A stretch of DNA of 64,000 nt, from the NCBI RefSeq assembly GCF_000497045.1, contig NW_015961956.1, positions 62,001 to 126,000 of the forward strand. The letters run 5' to 3'. A program made the position numbers and the translations under genes. Each line of letters opens with the position of its first letter. Position 1 is the first letter of the stretch. The stretch comes from Kalmanozyma brasiliensis GHG001. Lineage: Eukaryota; Basidiomycota; Ustilaginomycetes; Ustilaginales. Below are positions 38,999 through 49,907 of this stretch, piece after piece. The notes below the pieces were generated by a model. That model made no database searches and was not told the origin of the DNA. It saw only the letters and a program-made list of their open reading frames with translations.

Positions 38999-39393
38999 AG
39001 CTCCACCCCCGGTATACCGTTATGTTGTATTTGTATCCGCTCTCGACGTGTTTTCTCATTGTCCGGGGGGTGTGTATTCGCCACGTTTGTGGTGTGGAAA
39101 GGACGAGTCTGAGAAGAGGTGAGGTGGCCGGCTCGGGGCGGGTGCATTCGAGCTGAGGTCGCCGCTGTCGAGCTCTGCCCAAGGACCCTCGGTGAACTCA
39201 TCTCCTCGACAAGCACCAGCGCATCAGACAAGCCGCCTCACACCCAGCCTCGTGACTCTCCTTTTCACACATCATTTCTTCTGCAGGCTTGGCTAGCATT
39301 GACATCGCGCTCGTCTGGACAAGCGTCAGCAGGGTGTGGGCAACCACCTCTTGACAACATTGATTTGCGGGACATCTGTCCGCTCCCTCTTGA
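38999..39393. other. Convergent region dad1 / hel2
   Basis: 395 bp between two stop codons, presumably the 3' UTRs. No gene seen. Confidence 0.5.
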
Positions 39394-41820
39394 CTAGCCC
39401 CGATGCACACCGCCAAACGTCATCATCTGTACGCCCTTCCCCTTCTTCTTCCTCCCCCCTGCCTCCTGGGACGCAACCAATGCCTCACTAAGCCCGTCCA
39501 AACTACCCAACCCTTGCCCTCCCGCCGCGATCTCTGGAAAATCATCGATCCTCCCTGGCTGACCTTGCCCCGCCAACCAGGGCGCTGGCGTACTGCTTCC
39601 CGACCCACCTGGCGCGGGGGTGGCCTCCCCACTCTTGCTCGCAAACAGCGCCTTGCGCTGGGCGTTGATCGCACTTTTCGATGCGTTACTCGGCAGACTT
39701 GGGAAGGCGGCGTTCGACTTGGTGTTGACAGACCGCCCACTTGAGTGGACGCGCGCTACAAAGGGGCGTGGCGTGCTTGCGCCAGAGGAAACGGCGGTGG
39801 AGGCAGCACTCCATTTGGCTGCGGGCGCGGCAGCGCGTGATGCTGCGCCATGCGCGACGGCGTGCGCGAGAGAGCCGGGGATCGTCGGTGTTCCCGAAGA
39901 CGGGGTGGAGAGGGATGGGAAGTGTTCGCGTAGAGCAACGGGTTTGCCCGCCCCATGACCGGAGGATGCGGATGCAGCCCGTTCGACGTTGGCCCATACC
40001 TGACTGGACGAGGCTGCGGAGGACCGCTTGATGCTGCGCAGGTTCGTGCCTCGAGCACCGGCGCCTGCGTAGCCCGTGCCAGGGGTGAGACCGACAGTCG
40101 AGGACGAGGCCGGAGTGAGGGAGGGAAACTGCGTCCGCTCGATACGATACCCGTTCCATGCGTCGGATAATGCCTTGCTCTTGTTCGCGTCATCCAATAG
40201 ATCCATGAGGCCGTTGACGAGCGGCGCGCAGTCGTCCATCTCTCCCACGAGCGAGTGGATCGTTGAGATCAGATCTCGTGCGGAGGACTCGCCGTTTTTG
40301 AAGACGCGTACGGAGTGACGGAACGACGTGATGCGGGATTCGGACTGAAGCGTCGAGGAGACCTTGTCCATGTAGGCCTGGTGACGCTCTTCGATGGAGC
40401 GCGAGTCGGTGACTGTGCGCGGGCGATCGGCGGAGACGCCCTGCGGTGGGGCGGGGGTGGTGAGCCCCGAGCCGAACATGGCGCGTCGGGATGCGTGATT
40501 GGCAGGCCCTGCCCCGGGCACGTGTGAGCGGGAGGCTAGGGCTGATACGCCCAGCACATCTCGGTTCTGCGGCGCCGCATCGGCTTCCGTTGCACCGTTG
40601 GCTCGACCTTTGGACTTCTTACCAGCACCACGGTTGGCACCCGACCGCGAACTCTCCACTCCACCATCGTCGTACGAAAAGTTGGCCTCGATGCGCAACG
40701 CCTCCCTCTTCTCGCGCGTGCTGAGCTCGTTACCGTGCCGGTCGAGCTGATGCGCCTTGAAGTCCATCTCGTTTTCAAACACCTGGAACTTCTCGTCGAG
40801 GCACGTCTTGTTCTCGCACAACCAATGGTCCTTCCTGAAATGCTTTTCGAGCATGTCGTAGTCCCTGTAGTACTTCCACCGTTCCTCCTCGCTCCCGCGC
40901 GCTTTGCAGATGTGGCATTGCTCGTGTTTGTCCCGCATGTGCGCGAACAGCTCGTCGTCACTGTAGAAGAGGAGGCGGTCATATTCGCAGAGCCTGTGTT
41001 CGGCTTTCTCGTGTGCTGCGAGCGACTGCTCGGTGTGCAGCGTGTGCTCGTGCGCAAAGATCTTCTTGTTGGTGATGCAGAGTTGGCAGACGAGTCGGTT
41101 GTGCTCGCGACGGACATGTGCTTTGAAGTCCTTCCAACCGGTGCAGGCGACTTCGCAGTTGGGGTCGGGGCAGTTGAAGCGAAGCAGCAGCACGGTCTCC
41201 TCGAGTGCCTCCTTCGTTTCGAAGCTGATAGGCAGCTTCTTGTCGGTGTAGGGGATGTCGGAGGGTTTGAAGTCGGCGAAGGGTTTTGTGGTCGAGGAGG
41301 TGAAGATGAGACGTTCGATCTTGGTCTTGCAGAAGGTACACTCGTCCTTTTTGTAGAGGACACGGAGACGGAGGGCGCAGATGTGACAGGTGCGGTGATC
41401 GCAGGGTGCGACCGAGGTGAGCTTGATGGGGTCTGCGCAGATGAAGCAGAGCTCACCTTCGGGCGGAAGCTCGTCGTCGTCGTCATCGACGGTGTTGCTC
41501 TGAGGCTCCGTGGGTACCGGTTCGATTGGCGCGCCTGCTGCAGACGTTGGCTCGTCTATGCTGGACTCGTTTGTGTCGTCATGGTGATCCTGATTCCTTG
41601 GCGGTCTAGAAGGTCTAGAATGATGGTTCGAGCGGCCTCTGTTCGAGTTCGAGCCAGAGCCTGAAGCGTTGCCGCCGGTAAGAGAGCCACCAAAGTTGGC
41701 TCGTCGACCTCCGCCGCTATTTCCGCCTCTCGATGAGTGTCCTCCTCGTCGATTGGAAGAGGAGCCGCCTCGTGAACCTTGCGGCCGCGGTGGTAATGAT
41801 GATTCCTGCGCTGCACTCAT
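39394..41820 (-). CDS. hel2: E3 ubiquitin ligase Hel2/ZNF598 (ribosome quality control)
   Basis: 808 aa. A Gly/Ser/Arg/Asn-rich N-terminus precedes an RING finger starting at Cys125 (CFICADPIKLTSVAPCDHRTCHIC...CTFCKTKI). It is followed by the series of C2H2-like fingers typical of Hel2/ZNF598 (CPDPNCEVACTGWKDFKAHVRREHNRLVC, CHICKARGSEEERWKYYRDYDMLEKHFRKDHWLCENKTC...HQLDRHG; described by position about 225-385). The second half is disordered, with a short helical SLVGEMDDCAPLVNGLMDLL segment. Hel2 recognises collided ribosomes and ubiquitinates uS10/uS3 to start ribosome-associated quality control. Length and domain order agree with the family. Confidence 0.92.
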   Translation of the reverse strand: MSAAQESSLPPRPQGSRGGSSSNRRGGHSSRGGNSGGGRRANFGGSLTGGNASGSGSNSNRGRSNHHSRPSRPPRNQDHHDDTNESSIDEPTSAAGAPIEPVPTEPQSNTVDDDDDELPPEGELCFICADPIKLTSVAPCDHRTCHICALRLRVLYKKDECTFCKTKIERLIFTSSTTKPFADFKPSDIPYTDKKLPISFETKEALEETVLLLRFNCPDPNCEVACTGWKDFKAHVRREHNRLVCQLCITNKKIFAHEHTLHTEQSLAAHEKAEHRLCEYDRLLFYSDDELFAHMRDKHEQCHICKARGSEEERWKYYRDYDMLEKHFRKDHWLCENKTCLDEKFQVFENEMDFKAHQLDRHGNELSTREKREALRIEANFSYDDGGVESSRSGANRGAGKKSKGRANGATEADAAPQNRDVLGVSALASRSHVPGAGPANHASRRAMFGSGLTTPAPPQGVSADRPRTVTDSRSIEERHQAYMDKVSSTLQSESRITSFRHSVRVFKNGESSARDLISTIHSLVGEMDDCAPLVNGLMDLLDDANKSKALSDAWNGYRIERTQFPSLTPASSSTVGLTPGTGYAGAGARGTNLRSIKRSSAASSSQVWANVERAASASSGHGAGKPVALREHFPSLSTPSSGTPTIPGSLAHAVAHGAASRAAAPAAKWSAASTAVSSGASTPRPFVARVHSSGRSVNTKSNAAFPSLPSNASKSAINAQRKALFASKSGEATPAPGGSGSSTPAPWLAGQGQPGRIDDFPEIAAGGQGLGSLDGLSEALVASQEAGGRKKKGKGVQMMTFGGVHRG

Positions 41821-42835
41821 GGCGGCAACGCAAATGCTGGTCGAAGCCGTATCAATCGAAGCGATGCTAGGTGCAACGTGGACGAGGTGGTCCTTGTAGC
41901 AGCGTCTTGTTGCGGAACAAGAAGCGGCTCGAGTGTTGCGGCGGAAGAAGAATGGGCTCGTGGGTTTCTTGACAGGGTGTGGAGCAAACCGTGCTTCCTA
42001 TGACGCTGTCTGCGGGCTCGCTTACCCTTGATTTTCTCGCTGCGCCGAACGACACTCAACTCAGCCAGGCAAGCTGCGTCGACTGAAATCGGGGTCATAT
42101 CACCCGATCCAACACTTGGCAAGGCAGGCGAGGCCAGGGCTGCGCGACGTGAATTTCAACCAATTTCAAAGCGTGCCTTCATCTTGCGCCGCTTTTTGAA
42201 TTTCAGGGGCAGAATGGTGCTTTGAACCGCATGCCAAAGTTGTATTCAAATTTTTGGAGAGAGAGGCTCGAAGCGAAAACTTTTTCTTCCAGAGCCACAC
42301 GCCTGTCAAGGCTGAGTCTCGAGAGAGTTCGATTTGAAACGTTTTCTTCTCGTCGTGGGCCTCACTGCCGTGTGCTGCCTTGTCAGGTTCAAGTGGCTCT
42401 CTATCTCTCGCCGCCTGTTCGAAATTTCTTCTCGACTTGGCTCTCCTCATGTCAGGGCCTGAGACCAGGAAGATTCGCCGCAACGCCGCCTGCTGCCTCA
42501 CATTTTTCGGTCTGGCCTCATTCAACTTTTTTTCTTCTTCGTGTGCGCAGCCCTTAGAACGTCAGGCAGTGAGTGAGCCTGAGTGTGCCTCACCAGCCAC
42601 AGCCAGCCGCCGCCGTGGATATCGCCGTCGTCGAACGCCAATCTTACCTCGTCGCCATCATCTTGCTTTTATAGCATCACCCACAACTCACTCTACAGCA
42701 TCAAGCAACACCGGTTGAAAGGCGAATCCTCGTTCCTTTCGACTTTTTTCTTCAGCGCTCTCACCAACACCCACCCTCAAGGCGTCGACTTGCTTCAGTC
42801 CGACTCCTTGATCTTTTCCTCCCACTTCGCCCAAC
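41821..42835. other. Divergent promoter region hel2 / eIF4A
   Basis: About 1 kb between divergent start codons. Much of the part near eIF4A is C/T-rich, which fits a strong fungal promoter with a long pyrimidine leader. No gene seen. Confidence 0.5.
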
Positions 42836-44457
42836 ATGTCTAAGTATGTCATCACCAATCAAAGCGGAGGGAGTGGCAAACATCGCTGGATCGCAGACGG
42901 GCACTAGTTGGATTGTGTAGCGCAGTGGCAAGGCGCACGATGGGACGGACAGGCGTTCCTTTCGGACCACTGCCCGAGTCTGAACTGGCAGCGCTCAGGA
43001 CGAGAACAGCGACGCCATCCGGCAAGACGAAGGAATAGTTGTCATTGCACCTACGCGGACCGGTTCAGCGCATCGATGTGATGATTGGACTGTCAACGGC
43101 GCTCTTCTCAAAGTCACATCACATGCAGCTGCAAACCCTGCATCGAGTGGCGCCAAACCTCCTCCGCTCCTCTGGAAAGACCTTCATCATACTGACCTCT
43201 CCTCCTTCATCCGCTCCTTTACCCACTCACAGGCCCGAGGAGACCCCCGCCGCCGCCGCCCCCGCTGGCGAGGCTGGCAACAACCTCAACATCGCCGATG
43301 GCGAGATCGAGTCCAACTGGGAGAGCGTCGTCGACAACTTCGACAACATGGAGCTCAAGGACGAGCTCCTCCGTGGTGTCTACGCCTACGGTTTCGAGCG
43401 TCCCTCGGCCATCCAGGCTCGTGCCATCGTCCCCGTCATCAAGGGCCACGACGTCATTGCCCAGGCTCAGTCCGGTACCGGCAAGACCGCCACCTTCTCC
43501 ATCGCCATTCTCCAGCGCATCGACCCCAGCATCCAGGCCGTCCAGGCGCTCATCCTTGCTCCCACCCGTGAGCTCGCCCAGCAGATCCAGAAGGTCGTCA
43601 TCGCCCTCGGCGACTACATGAAGATCAACTGCCACGCCTGCATCGGCGGCACCAACGTTCGCGAGGACATGGCCAAGCTCAACGAGGGCGCCCAGGTCGT
43701 CGTCGGTACCCCCGGCCGTGTCTATGACATGATCAACCGTCGTGCCTTCAAGACGGACCAGCTCAAGATGTTCTGCCTCGACGAGGCCGACGAGATGCTC
43801 TCGCGTGGTTTCAAGGACCAGATGTACGAGGTCTTCCAGCTGCTTCCCCAGGACACCCAGTGCGTCCTCCTCTCGGCCACCATGCCCCAGGAGGTGCTCG
43901 AGGTGACCAAGAAGTTCATGCGCGAGCCCGTTCGTATCCTCGTCAAGCGCGACGAGCTCACCCTCGAGGGTATCAAGCAGTTCTATGTCGCTGTCGAGAA
44001 GGAGGAGTGGAAGCTCGACACCCTCTGCGATCTCTACGAGACCGTTACCATCACTCAGGCCGTCATCTTCTGCAACACGCGCAGAAAGGTGGACTGGCTG
44101 ACGGACAAGCTCACCTCGCGTGAGTTCACCGTCTCGGCCATGCACGGTGACATGGAGCAGGCGCAGCGCGAGGTGATCATGCGCGAGTTCCGTTCGGGCT
44201 CGTCGCGTGTCTTGATCACCACCGACCTCCTCGCCCGTGGTATCGACGTCCAGCAGGTTTCGCTCGTCATCAACTACGATCTCCCCTCCAACCGCGAGAA
44301 CTACATCCACCGCATCGGCCGTGGCGGTCGTTTCGGTCGTAAGGGTGTTGCGATCAACTTTGTCACGAGCGACGACGTCCGCATGCTTCGTGACATCGAG
44401 CAGTTCTACTCCACCCAGATCGACGAGATGCCCCTCAACGTCGCCGACCTCATCTAA
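42836..44457 (+). CDS. tif1: Translation initiation factor eIF4A (DEAD-box helicase)
   Basis: Two exons, 42836-42843 (ATGTCTAA, eight coding bases) and 43233-44457, separated by a 389-bp intron (GTATGT...CACTCACAG). Spliced, the protein starts [13 protein letters not shown] and has 410 aa. All DEAD-box motifs are present: AQSGTGKT (81-88), PTRELA, GTPGR, DEAD (186-189), SAT, ARGID and HRIGRGGR. It ends [17 protein letters not shown], as eIF4A does. The codon bias is strong, with C-ending codons, as expected for one of the most expressed genes. eIF4A unwinds 5' UTRs within eIF4F. Without the first exon no good ATG would be available, which supports the splice. Confidence 0.95.
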
Positions 44458-44876
44458 GCGGACTCCGCTGCCAAAAAAGTCTGTATGGCCGCATGGTCTT
44501 GGACACCTCACTCCCGCGTCATCGACACCCTTTGATGCCGGGCTTCGGCTGTTCAGTTCCGCCTAGACCGCGCCTTGCCTCCGCGGTCCAGCTCGGGGTT
44601 GGATGGGCTATAGAAATTCTTCACCCTTTGTGTTTGATCCGTCAAACACACTCTCATCCTGTTTCCGCTGCTCTTGCGCAATGGCACGCCCCCTTTGCTT
44701 TCTCCTTTTGATGCGCTGTATCGATTGTGCTTTGTGGTGAGAAAGAGAAAGTATGGATTTCTTCTGAAGCTCTGTACTTCGAGCGGTCGATATACACGTC
44801 TCGGAGCCTAGTCTCGCGGGAAACGTCTTGGTGATGGTACAGAAATGACCTGCACTGTCTGTGGTTGGTTTTGAAA
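44458..44876. other. Convergent region eIF4A / Zn2Cys6 gene
   Basis: 419 bp between stop codons, presumably 3' UTRs; nothing else seen. Confidence 0.5.
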
Positions 44877-47801
44877 TCAAGGCTTGGCATCGGTCGCACG
44901 CTCGTCGAGGTAGAAGAGCGAGCTGGTCGCTGTTGTTGGTGCCGGCTGCTGCTGATGCTGCTGCGGCATGGTGCCGGTGTTGAGAGGCGGGAGGGCGCGC
45001 AGGGCTGCAAAGGGTCGTTGTGCCATTGACCACGGCGTGTCGATCGTGTGGGCATCCATCGACGCCTCTTCCTTGCGCTGCACCGTGCCAATGTCAACAA
45101 AGGGCAGCTGCTGACCGACTCCACCGCCGCTAGCCGCGATGCTGTTGAGCGCAAGACCCGCATCGCCGCGGCTAGACCAATCGGCCTGGATCGGCTGCAG
45201 CGGCACACTCCCCCACCCCTCTGGCACGTGTGCACCCTTCACGTCCGGCTGCGAGTACCGCGAGTCATGAGACGGCGGTCCCTGCTGCTGGTACAGCTGC
45301 CTTAGGTCCGGCTGGAAGTAATGGTGCGGATGAGTCGCTTCCTGCGGCGGCGTGTGCGGACGGGCGGCAGGTTGCGGCATCTCTTGGGCCTGGGGCGTGC
45401 GCAGGACGCAACTCGACTCGGTAAGCGCCGTGGCAACAGATGCGGCTGACCAGGGCGTGCTGAGGCCCGATGCGGAGAGGGGGGATTCTTGGAGCGCGTG
45501 CAGGTCGCGCATCGTTCTGTGGATTGTTTCGTTGTATTGTGGCCAACGGTGTGCCTGTTTATGCCGAGGATCAAGAAATGAGAATGTCGTTAGGACGGTG
45601 ATTGCGTCGCGTAAGGTAAGCGTGAGTGACACTTACGAATCGATCCCCCAGCTCAATTGCGATGCCGAGATGGTTGGACACGTCGTCGCGCATGTCGGTC
45701 TGGGCCCGACATTGTTGCAGAATCCATGCAAAGCTGCGATCACCGAGACGGCAAGCAAGGAGACGTCAGCCTCGACATTGGACGAGTAGAGACAGGTGTA
45801 TCCTACTCACGCTGCCAACAAATCTGAGAAAGTCAGGACGTCGAGAACATGATCACCCAACCAGCTGTACTGCATCCAGGCGGCGTGGTGGCACGATAGA
45901 GCGGTGGCGGCGAGGGGTAGAGCATTGCGCAGCCACCGCCAGTTTCGCCTTTCATTAGGACAGTGCATAAAGAGCATCCTCGGGAACATGCCGTAGAGCT
46001 GCGTCCCGAGCTTGTTCCGCATCAACACGCGTTGCGAGCTGCCAGCTGCATAATGAGACACGCCGAAGGAGTCGAAACCCTGTGTGTTGGCTTCGGACAA
46101 GCTCTTGATGCTGCTAAGGAGGTTCCATATCGCTTCCTCGTGCTGAGCGTCTGTCATCGCAGCTATCGGGCTGATGAAGAGGTGCAGAGCCATATACTCG
46201 AGGCGCTTCTGCTCGACGTGTAGGCTAGCAAGGAAGCCTGTGAAGTCGTTGCTGGCGGCGATCGCTCCGACATTCTGAAAACCACTTGTCGTCGTGACGA
46301 TGACGAGAAGCTGTCCGGTCATGATCGCCGTTTCTGCACGGATACCCGAAGCGGAGTCAGCTTCAGTTCCAAATTGTTGAAACTCGTTTAGCATGAATGT
46401 CATCGACTTACGCAAGTGCACCCATTCGTATGCTCGGCAGAACGACAGCTGTGAAGAAGTTCGGGTCGCATGGTGATAAGTACGGTGGGCCAAAATGATG
46501 GAAGGACGGTGTCACTTACAGCAACAGCGTCTTGCACGTCAAGGAACCCCGTGAGAGCAGATGCCTTAGCTTGCCAACTTTGGACAAAGCATGTGAGGGC
46601 AGTATCTAGTCGCATCAGCTCTTCGCCCCGATGCTGCGCAAGGGCAAGCAGAGCCCACAGCAACGTCGCTGCAATCCGTGTCATGTCGCTGGCTGTAGAG
46701 ATCATGCTTTGCAGCTCTTCGAGAGAAAGACTCGGCTCAACAAGAGAATGGCGCAGTGATTCTTCGGAACAGGTCGCTGTACCGTTCAGCAAGGGGCGCA
46801 AGTCCCTAATCGGACTGCGTATCATTGCGTGGAGAGAGCTGATCAGACCTGTCCACGGCAAGTGTGCCAACGTGACATTACACCGTGATGCACTTACACT
46901 GCAGCGATGTCAAAAAGCCTTGTCAAGCTTACGTCCTGGTCGAGTTGCTCAGCTGCTTGAATGATGACAGGAGAGACAGCCGGGAAACACTCCTCCAGCG
47001 CTCTGATCGTCGCCCAGATATCTGGCTCAGTGCCCGCAGAAAGCAGTGTTGCGGTCGTTGTCGCAGACGATGGGGCCTCAGGATTTGTGCTGGAAGTTGC
47101 GACAAGTGCAGCTGGTAGCGGCAACATGATCTTGGTCTTGGAAGCCGTGCTGTCGAGTACAGGAAAGATGGACATGACGAAGAGGAGCAGAAGAACACGG
47201 TGCGCAGTGTTCAGTCAGCCTCACTCGAACGTAAGCTGGAAAGCGGACACTAGACTGAACCAACCTTGCTTGGCCACTTTGTCGACTAGTGTCGCTGAGC
47301 CGCAATCCGCTGGGCGCCTGCGTTGACGGACGGTCAGTATGATCGTCACATTGAATCGAATGAAAATCGCCCTGATAAGGCTATCTCACCTGCTTAGCGA
47401 TGAAAGCACTGAACACAGCGAGAAAGTCAGGGACGACGACGCGAGCCAGGCTGAGCTCCTTTTCCAGGACACGGTTTCGTCGGGTGCTTTCTTGCAACAA
47501 ATCGTAGATCCTGCGCAGGGAGTGGGAGATGTCAGAGGGCACTAACCCTTGCGTCGTCATCATCGACATCACGCTGCACTTACTGTAGCAAATTGTCTCG
47601 AGAAACGCTGTTGATGGGGAATGCTTCGCAGGCGACGCCGCCTTTGACGCAGTTGCTGCAGTGAGGCAAAGTGTTGTCGCACTTCTGTTTGCGCTGACGA
47701 CACCGTGTGCACGCTCGAAGAGATCGTTCTCGTCGAGCGGGTGACTCCTTCGATTCGGTCAGCTCCTTGTCCTTTTTGTTGCTTCGACTGGCTCGCGGCA
47801 T
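44877..47801 (-). CDS. Zn2Cys6 fungal transcription factor, nine exons
   Basis: Model from splice signals and phase: exons 47584-47801, 47390-47510, 47265-47317, 46898-47149, 46520-46838, 46412-46448, 45811-46333, 45637-45733 and 44877-45554, giving 765 aa. The N-terminus has the binuclear zinc cluster with Cys31, 34, 41, 48, 51 and 58 (spacing 2-6-6-2-6), preceded by basic residues and followed by a short coiled coil (about 75-105). The central part is helical like the fungal-specific regulatory domain, and the last ~200 residues are Gln/Pro/Ser-rich. It is a sequence-specific nuclear regulator with unknown targets. The third exon uses a weak donor (GTTGGT), and the 78-bp intron 6 is open in frame. 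Most neighbours have no or one intron. Confidence 0.8.
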
Positions 47802-48472
47802 GCTTGACCTTTTTTGCGTGGAAAGCTTCGCAACGCTGATTCACGAACTGTCTCGATAGATAGCGGCAGTGAAGTTCGGTCCTGTCCGGTGGCCGAGAAC
47901 GATGTTGACACAAGCATAGGTGACGGAGGTCACAGATGTCTCGGTGAGCCCGTTTTATATCTCTTAGCTTCGGTCTCTTATCGAGTTTGTCCTGCTTGAT
48001 CATGAGCACAAGCGCCCAAACGACCTTCGCTCAAGGAACCCCTTTGGGGCGATCGCCTCTTCCGACGGAGGAACTGCATGACCGTCCTCATACTCCTGTT
48101 GTGGGTCAGCTCGGAGACGGGAGGTGAAGTGAAGGTTGCTATCGATGGATGCAACCCTCAGATTGTGATTTTCGATGGGGTCTTCGTGATTGCTTCTGAA
48201 CCACTTTCGTGAAGTCACAAACTGGCGTGGGAAGGGCTGACTTCGCTGAGATAATTGCGGTCAAGCCAGCAACGCTTTCGCGTCGGCAAGCCGTGTTCAA
48301 AAACCGTTCCACACAGCCTCTGTGCTTGATAAGTCATCGCCGCAGCAGCCTGAGCACGGGATAGGTAGATTCGGTTACCTCAGTTGTCGAGGTGTCTCTT
48401 GGACGGCGTACAAAGTTCTTGATTGCAGGGTGTACACGGGCAAATGCAGGTTGAACGGTACCTCCGAGAAGG
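47802..48472. other. Intergenic region between Zn2Cys6 gene and Dabb gene
   Basis: 671 bp holding the promoter of the zinc-cluster gene and the 3' UTR of the Dabb gene. No coding model could be supported. Confidence 0.5.
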
Positions 48473-49029
48473 TCAGATGTCGAAGTCGTAGGCCAAGAGG
48501 CTGTCCGTGTTGGGCAGAAGGACCGTCTTGGAGAAGCTTTGCTCCGAATGTGATTGATTTGCACGAAAGCACAGGATGTCAGCACAGATGTTTGCGATCG
48601 ACGGAAAACGCGAAGTGGCGCTCGGAATCGGTCCTGCGCCAAATAAACTTACTTGCGATGCTCTTCGTCGTCGCGGTAAGCCTCGTAGTCCTCGCGAGAG
48701 GCGAAGGTGCTGTACAGACCTGCTCATCCGACGGACGGTCGGCGTTTCCGGGCATCGTGAGGAAAATAGCATGAGAGCGAGATCAGCAAGACACGTCCAG
48801 CATGTCTCGGATGTGCGCCGTTGCATGCAGCACATCAGACCAGAGACTCACCCCAGTTGTAGCCCTCGTTGCGGCCAGGATAGGCAGGCGGTCCCCATTT
48901 GATTTCAGTCGCTTTGGACTTGGCGATGGGAAGGTCCTTGAGCTCCTCGCATTTCGACTTAAGCTCGTCGAAGCCGTTGGACAGCACCGACTGCTTGACC
49001 TTGACGAGCACAATGTGAATGACAGGCAT
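48473..49029 (-). CDS. Stress-responsive A/B barrel (Dabb) domain protein, three exons
   Basis: Exons 48852-49029, 48653-48719 and 48473-48536 give 102 aa with phase kept. The protein begins MPVIHIVLVKVKQSV and continues through YNWG|LYSTFASREDYEAYRDDEEHR to a tail with TVLLPNTDSLLAYDFDI. This is the complete Dabb fold: a beta strand with a His near the start, the central helices, and the F..RE..EAY...H motif. Dabb proteins are small ferredoxin-like dimers; some act on polyketides or in stress, but most have no known role. The last acceptor is GCAAAG, a weaker choice made because it alone keeps the frame. The start at 49029 was preferred over upstream codons because the domain begins there. 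Confidence 0.82.
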
Positions 49030-49907
49030 TTTGACGAGTATATAGGATGTAGGCGAAGCGTGGGAGGTGAACGTGGGAAAGACAGAAGAGAGGCACGCTC
49101 GTCCGAAGCTTGTCCGGCTTCTTGCATGGTCCAAGCTCACTCCGTGGAGCTCCACCTTTTCTTAACGACCCTCTGCGCTGCGCAGCCTGAAGACCGTCAT
49201 TTTTCCCAGTTCATTTTAATTTTGACATTTTTTGTTTCTATTTTTCGACGGCTTTTCTGTCGCAAGAAGACTTTCGTGACTGTGGAAAAAGTGCTTTGCC
49301 GCCAGTGCGACGAGCGCTCAGCTGCGAGAAGACTTCACCAGGCCGAGTGTCCTGACATGTCCTCTTCTCTTGGAGCCGACTCTCCCTTCGCCGCTTTGCT
49401 CCTCGACCATCACATTCTCACGACTTCAGCGTTGGACGCTCACATTCACTCGACATCTCGCAACAGCAACCTCCGATCGACATCAAACCTTGACGCTTTC
49501 GCCTTGTCCATAAAACGTCTCGCTCTTCGTTTGGACCCATAATCGACGTCGCTTCCACCGAGCAGGCACTGAACCACTCTCCGCCTCTCTTCAGAGCCAA
49601 GCTGCGCTCCAACACGGACCTTTTCAAACAAGCTCAATCACACACTTCCTACAGTCACACGTATTAGCCCACCAACGTGGCGTTCCGACGGATCAGCGTT
49701 CCCACACTGTCTATGGCTCGACTACCCCATTGAACATACTTCGACTTCATCAGCCAAAGGCACAGCCAGCAATCAAAAGAGAAGCGAGTGTAGCGTCGTC
49801 CCGTGACAGCCTCGCGTGATAGCACGAGACGCGATCGGCAGCGAATCCGACAGAGCATCGACGCGCATTCAACACAGCAGGATCTTCGTCGGAACAGGAC
49901 GACATTC
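49030..49907. other. Divergent promoter region Dabb gene / swr1
   Basis: 878 bp between divergent start codons. An AT-rich, T-tract-containing segment at about 49200-49265 stands out and may be nucleosome-free. No gene seen. Confidence 0.5.

Noticed and set aside
43078..43195. Possible C/D-box snoRNA in the eIF4A intron (GTGATGA ... CTGA)
   Set aside because: The two boxes are 118 nt apart, there is no terminal stem next to them, and no convincing D'/C' pair is seen. Short motifs like these occur by chance.
43219..44511. 430-codon open frame on the minus strand across eIF4A
   Set aside because: It mirrors the coding frame of a highly biased gene (C/G in third positions remove stops on the other strand). 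The product is a Leu/Glu/Asp/Val-rich string without any domain.
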